61,506 nucleotides of DNA from Christensenellaceae bacterium Phil10 (lineage in GTDB: Bacteria > Bacillota > Clostridia > Christensenellales > CAG-917), in NCBI GenBank assembly GCA_001940895.1, contig MSGY01000011.1, positions 142,942 through 204,447 of the forward strand, given 5' to 3'. Below the pieces are notes generated by a model. It made no database searches. It was not told where the DNA came from and saw only the letters and a list, made by a program, of their open reading frames with translations. Positions 61,327 to 61,506 of the stretch are shown piece by piece; position 1 is the first letter of the stretch, and every line of letters starts with the position of its first letter. The translations under genes and the position numbers were made by a program.

Positions 61327-61506
61327 AAGACAATGCTCCGCATTGTCGCGAGTCCGTTTTTGTATAAAAAAAGAACCCTTTGGGGTTCATTTTTTGGTGC
61401 CGAAAACCGCGACTCGTAGCGAGTTACACAAGCGTAATAGCGATTGCTACGCAAAGCGTCAATCGCGTCTACGCACGACAACTTTCGCTTTGCTTATTTC
61501 GCAATT
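61327..61506. repeat. Palindrome-rich 180-bp repeat, copy 2 (reaches window edge)
   Basis: Second copy of the element at 61025, starting AAGACAATGCTCC and still matching copy 1 at the last base of the window, so the repeat may continue. Spacing between copies is 302 nt. Confidence 0.9.

Noticed and set aside
61041-61481. Open frames of 60-110 codons in the right-end repeat
   Set aside because: They run through palindromes and terminator hairpins, lack ribosome sites, and occur on both strands in several frames.

Overview
The window reads as one contiguous piece of a chromosome from an anaerobic, Gram-positive, Clostridia-like bacterium. The evidence is a dcw cell-wall/division cluster with mraZ, ftsL-like and sepF, a DAP-type MurE, the tig-clpP-clpX-lon-engB order, ECF-type riboflavin uptake under an FMN riboswitch, RqcH, two [FeFe]-hydrogenase-type proteins and a perfect sigma-K-type promoter. 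Genus cannot be told from the sequence alone. Coding density is high, G+C is near 47-48 %, and almost every gene is on the minus strand. No rRNA, intact tRNA, transposase, phage gene or CRISPR array was seen.

Region by region. 1-10.4 kb holds the dcw cluster, read right to left: mraZ, rsmH, ftsL-like, ftsI, then a terminator and a new promoter, then murE, mraY, murD, ftsW, murA and the start of ftsQ. 10.7-12.2 kb holds a metallophosphoesterase and a divergent orphan gene with a sigma-K promoter, possibly a spore-coat protein. 12.3-18.4 kb holds protein quality control (tig, clpP, clpX, lon, engB), with rqcH divergent. 20.3-25.1 kb holds a deacetylase, ssb, ylmE/yggS, sepF, lspA and rluD. 25.2-35.9 kb holds ygiQ and a purine cluster (purE-M-N-H-D-L) lacking purC and purF. 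36-38.3 kb holds a WYL regulator, a Sel1-repeat protein and a LURP-one-like protein. 38.3-46.9 kb holds icd, ddl, a membrane-anchored MurF, an alpha/beta hydrolase, rimI, tsaB, tsaE and a riboflavin transporter behind an FMN riboswitch, then rsfS and a nadD-yqeK fusion. 47.8-52.4 kb is a putative hydrogen/redox-sensing module: a thioredoxin-like [2Fe-2S] protein, a sensory [FeFe] hydrogenase with PAS domain, a SpoIIE/PP2C phosphatase and a group-B-like [FeFe] hydrogenase. 52.6-57.3 kb holds gdhA, a HAD hydrolase, an aldo/keto reductase and an orphan trpB with a leader terminator. 57.4-60.9 kb holds a heterodimeric ABC exporter. The right end is two copies of a palindrome-rich 180-bp repeat.

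The most notable observations are: the palindrome-rich repeat with a tRNA-3'-end-like segment; near absence of GATC across the window (five found by eye); the hydrogenase-phosphatase module; an FMN riboswitch whose switch can be read from three competing copies of one hexamer; several genes with strong promoters so close to the start codon that the mRNAs should be nearly leaderless; and a MurF whose usual N-terminal domain is replaced by a membrane domain.
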